Source: Hyphomicrobiales bacterium (GTDB lineage: Bacteria > Pseudomonadota > Alphaproteobacteria > Rhizobiales > Aestuariivirgaceae). From it: DNA of 8,550 nucleotides. The notes under the pieces are model-generated. The model made no database searches and was not told where the DNA came from. It saw only the letters and a program-made list of their open reading frames with translations. A program made the position numbers and the translations under genes. How positions within the stretch are numbered: position 1 is the stretch's first letter; the number at the start of each line of letters is the position of its first letter. The stretch covers positions 1 to 8,550 of the forward strand of contig JANYGE010000468.1 in the NCBI GenBank assembly GCA_025362535.1, written 5' to 3'. This document shows positions 6,488-8,550 of the stretch, piece by piece.

Positions 6488-6493
6488 GAGGGA
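6488..6493 (+). promoter_or_regulatory. Ribosome-binding site deciding the btaA start
   Basis: GAGGGA lies seven bases upstream of the ATG at 6501-6503. The earlier in-frame GTG (6429) and ATG (6432) have no such site and fall inside the candidate Pho box, so translation most likely begins at 6501. Confidence 0.65.
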
Positions 6494-6500
6494 CAGTGGA

Positions 6501-7733
6501 ATGGCATTTGAAACGGCGCTGGAGCAACCGAGTGGGGCTCTGATTGGAACAGCGGTTCATCGCAGTAATTTTTTGAGTGTCGATGGCTTTTTAGAGCGCT
6601 TGTTTTCCTTGGCCTTTCGCGGATTGGTCTATCCGCAAATTTGGGAAGACCCCGCTGTTGATCTCAGCGCAATGGAAGTTGAACCCCATCATCATATTGT
6701 AACGATCGCTTCAGGCGGCTGCAATGTTCTGAGCTATTTGACGGCATCGCCTGCTAAAATTACGGCGGTTGATTTAAACCGCGCCCATGTGGCTTTGACC
6801 AAGTTAAAATTGGTGGGCCTCCAAAAGCTTCCCGGCTGGGAGGAATTCTATCGGTTTTTTGGTGAAGCTGATGAGCGCCAGAATATTCGTGATTATAAGT
6901 TTTTCATGCGCTCTGCGCTGGATGATGAAACTCGAAAATATTGGGAAGGCCGTGGGCTAACCGGCACCAAACGCCTGAAACAATTTCAAAAGAATATTTA
7001 CAAACATGGCTTACTTGGGCGTTTTATTGGCGTTGGCCATCGCTTGGCAAAATTCTATGGCCGCAATTTAAATGAGTTTCTGGAATGCCGCTCCGTGCAG
7101 GAGCAACGCAAGTATTTTGATACTGAAATTGCTCCACTGTTCCAGAAGCGCTTTGTGAAATGGCTGACCAATCAAAAAGTATCCCTCTATGGGCTGGGGA
7201 TTCCGCCAGCGCAATATGAGGCCTTGGCGGGTTCTTCGAGCATGGCGGATGTGCTTTATCAACGCTTGGAAAAACTCACCTGTGACTTTTCAATCAGGGA
7301 TAATTATTTTGCCTGGCAGGCCTTTGGACGCAGCTATGCCCCCGGAGCTTCAGGTTCGCTCCCCCCTTATTTGATTGCAAAAAACTTCGCCCGGCTTCGT
7401 CAAAATGCTGACCGGGTTAATGTGCAGCAAATCAACATGACGGTGGCTTTGGCGGCCATGGAACCTGCCAGTGTGGACCGGGTTGTGCTGTTGGATGCGC
7501 AGGATTGGATGACCGATGCACAGTTGAATGAATTGTGGAGTGCCATCACAAAAGCTGCAGCACCTGGTGCGCGGGTTATTTTCCGCACCGCAGGCGAGCC
7601 CACAATTCTTCCCGGCCGCGTTGATGATGCCATAATGAAGCGCTGGACTTATTTGCAAGAACGCTCAAGCGAACTTGGGGTGCGTGATCGGTCATCAATA
7701 TATGGTGGGTTTCATATTTATGAGCTTGCCTAG
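6501..7733 (+). CDS. btaA: BtaA, SAM:diacylglycerol 3-amino-3-carboxypropyltransferase
   Basis: This 410-residue enzyme is of the BtaA family (DUF3419). It transfers the 3-amino-3-carboxypropyl group of S-adenosylmethionine to diacylglycerol to give diacylglyceryl homoserine, the first committed step to the betaine lipid DGTS. Recognisable blocks are RGLVYPQIWEDP (40-51), a SAM-binding loop ASGGCNVLSYL (70-80) followed by AVDLN (89-93), the mid-region FLECRSVQEQRKYFDTEIAP (193-212), VVLLDAQDWM (328-337) and FRTAGE (361-366). Length is close to that of characterised alphaproteobacterial BtaA. The start at 6501 is chosen on its ribosome-binding site; the open frame extends upstream to 6429. The acceptor diacylglycerol would come from the divergently transcribed plcP product. 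The 3' end overlaps btaB by 14 nt, so the pair is an operon. Assignment is by family resemblance and the btaB neighbour. Confidence 0.93.
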   Translation: MAFETALEQPSGALIGTAVHRSNFLSVDGFLERLFSLAFRGLVYPQIWEDPAVDLSAMEVEPHHHIVTIASGGCNVLSYLTASPAKITAVDLNRAHVALTKLKLVGLQKLPGWEEFYRFFGEADERQNIRDYKFFMRSALDDETRKYWEGRGLTGTKRLKQFQKNIYKHGLLGRFIGVGHRLAKFYGRNLNEFLECRSVQEQRKYFDTEIAPLFQKRFVKWLTNQKVSLYGLGIPPAQYEALAGSSSMADVLYQRLEKLTCDFSIRDNYFAWQAFGRSYAPGASGSLPPYLIAKNFARLRQNADRVNVQQINMTVALAAMEPASVDRVVLLDAQDWMTDAQLNELWSAITKAAAPGARVIFRTAGEPTILPGRVDDAIMKRWTYLQERSSELGVRDRSSIYGGFHIYELA

Positions 7734-8385
7734 CACCACAGTTCCCAGCCATGGCGCTGCCATGGACCGCATGTATCGTTTGCAGCGCCATTTCTATGAT
7801 TTTACCCGGCGCTATTATTTGCTTGGTCGCGATCAGATGCTGGATGGTTTGAACGCGTCAAGCGGTCAAAGCATTCTCGAAATTGGCTGCGGAACTGGCC
7901 GCAATCTCATTGGAACGGCCAAGCGCTATCCCGCTTGCACCCTCTATGGCATCGATATTTCGAATGAGATGTTGAAGTCAGCCGCCCAAGCCTTGCACCG
8001 CGCCAGCATCAAAACCAGTGTAACCATCGCCCAAGCCGATGCGACGAATTTTGACAGCGAAAAGACTTTGCATAAAAGCAGTTTCGACCGGATTTATTTT
8101 TCCTATACGCTTTCGATGGTGCCGCAATGGCAACGGGCCATTCACCATGCCACCACGCTGCTGGCCGAAGCTGGCGAGCTTCATATTGTTGATTTTGGCC
8201 AATGCGAAAATTGGCCGCGCGGTTTAAAATCACTTTTGTTTCGCTGGTTGGCTTTGTTCCATGTGTCCCCCCGCCCGGATATGCCCGAGATGTTAAATCA
8301 ATTGGCCAGCGAGCTGGGCTGCACTCTGGTGACCCAGAAAGATTTTGGCGGTTATGCTTGGCGCTTCAGATTAACGCGTAGCTAG
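7720..8385 (+). CDS. btaB: BtaB, SAM-dependent N-methyltransferase of DGTS synthesis
   Basis: This is a class I methyltransferase of 221 residues. In DGTS synthesis BtaB adds three methyl groups to the amino group of diacylglyceryl homoserine. SAM-binding motif I is ILEIGCGTGRN (52-62), the ribose-binding acidic residue is Asp79 in YGIDIS, and ADAT (106-109) and SYTLSMVPQW (128-137) complete the core. MDRMYRLQRHFYDFTRRYYL (15-34) is the N-terminal block typical of BtaB. I chose the ATG at 7720, which overlaps btaA by 14 nt and has GGTGGG ten bases upstream. Met15 (7762) would give 207 residues and is an acceptable alternative, while the longest frame (from 7675) adds only sequence read from within btaA. 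No transmembrane helix is evident. It is the last gene of the operon. Confidence 0.92.
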   Translation: MSLPSTTVPSHGAAMDRMYRLQRHFYDFTRRYYLLGRDQMLDGLNASSGQSILEIGCGTGRNLIGTAKRYPACTLYGIDISNEMLKSAAQALHRASIKTSVTIAQADATNFDSEKTLHKSSFDRIYFSYTLSMVPQWQRAIHHATTLLAEAGELHIVDFGQCENWPRGLKSLLFRWLALFHVSPRPDMPEMLNQLASELGCTLVTQKDFGGYAWRFRLTRS

Positions 8386-8399
8386 AGCATCTTCGCTCT
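8384..8399. terminator. Weak stem-loop between converging btaB and downstream gene
   Basis: AGAGC and GCTCT (five-base arms, six-base loop ATCTTC) sit on the btaB stop, inside the short gap before the converging gene on the - strand. There is no T-run on either strand, so termination here is only a guess based on position. Confidence 0.25.
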
Positions 8400-8405
8400 G
8401 CACCT

Positions 8406-8549
8406 TTAGCGCAAGTCACAAAACACCGTGCCGATTTCAATCGGAGTTCCCTCATTCACCAATGTAATATGATTTTGGTTTTGCGAGTTGGATTTCACAG
8501 CGCGAGCTACGCGCTGCTGCACATCACCATCAGTTTTGCGTGCCCGGGC
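8406..8549 (-). CDS. C-terminal part of an unrecognised protein
   Basis: On the - strand a frame open from the right edge of the window runs 47 codons to a TAA at 8406-8408. The visible tail includes a basic, glutamine- and asparagine-rich stretch (QQRVARAVKSNSQNQNH, residues 11-27), then ITLVNEGTPIEIGTVFCDLR, which looks like a terminal beta-structured segment ending in CDLR. I do not recognise the family. The open frame, its end 20 bp after the btaB stop and ordinary codon use support a real gene whose 5' part lies outside the window, convergent with btaB. A chance open frame of this length is possible but less likely. Confidence 0.5.
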   Translation of the reverse strand, partial: ARARKTDGDVQQRVARAVKSNSQNQNHITLVNEGTPIEIGTVFCDLR

Positions 8550-8550
8550 G

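Noticed and set aside
6429..6500. A 24-codon N-terminal extension of btaA from GTG at 6429 or ATG at 6432
   Set aside because: No ribosome-binding site precedes these codons, they lie inside the candidate promoter, and GAGGGA precedes the ATG at 6501 at ideal spacing.
7675..7719. A longer btaB start inside btaA
   Set aside because: The extra 15 residues are read from btaA coding sequence; the ATG at 7720 has a plausible ribosome-binding site and fits the family length better.
1..8550. CRISPR arrays, tRNA or rRNA genes, insertion sequences
   Set aside because: No regularly spaced repeats, no tRNA- or rRNA-like segments and no transposase-like frame were found; nearly all of the window is occupied by the listed genes.

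Overview
The window looks like chromosome from an alphaproteobacterium, most likely a member of the Hyphomicrobiales/Rhodobacterales range. The reasons are a BtaA/BtaB betaine-lipid pair, a PlcP-type lipid phosphoesterase, a YejF-like ABC ATPase and moderate, roughly balanced base composition. The lineage is an inference from gene content; no rRNA or other marker is present.

Layout from left to right: (1) the 3' end of a yejF-like peptide-transporter ATPase on the + strand (2-439). (2) A complete four-gene ABC importer on the - strand, transcribed from high to low coordinates: periplasmic binding protein (3284-4399), permease (2315-3205), permease (1527-2318), ATPase (472-1530). The last three are joined by 4-nt ATGA overlaps, and a perfect 12-bp stem-loop (3227-3258) separates the binding-protein gene from the membrane genes. 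(3) A divergent lipid-remodelling locus. On the - strand are plcP (5520-6347) and an overlapping GT4-type glycosyltransferase (4508-5563). On the + strand are btaA (6501-7733) and an overlapping btaB (7720-8385). (4) The C-terminal end of an unrecognised gene on the - strand (8406-8549), converging on btaB.

The core of the window is the divergent locus. In characterised relatives, PlcP removes the phosphate head group from membrane phospholipids to leave diacylglycerol. BtaA transfers the 3-amino-3-carboxypropyl group of S-adenosylmethionine to diacylglycerol, and BtaB trimethylates the product to the betaine lipid DGTS. The glycosyltransferase is well placed to make glycolipid from the same diacylglycerol. 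Together the four genes would let the cell replace phospholipids with phosphorus-free lipids when phosphate is scarce. The shared intergenic region (6348-6500) holds candidate Pho boxes facing both ways. The btaA-facing one reads CTGTGAT-GGTT-CCGTCAC and is followed after 10 nt by a -10-like TAATTT. The same bases also form palindromes, so the regulator remains a hypothesis.

The ABC importer lies 108 bp downstream of the glycosyltransferase on the same strand with no convincing terminator between them. Its substrate cannot be read from the sequence. A phosphorus- or lipid-related substrate is possible but unproven.
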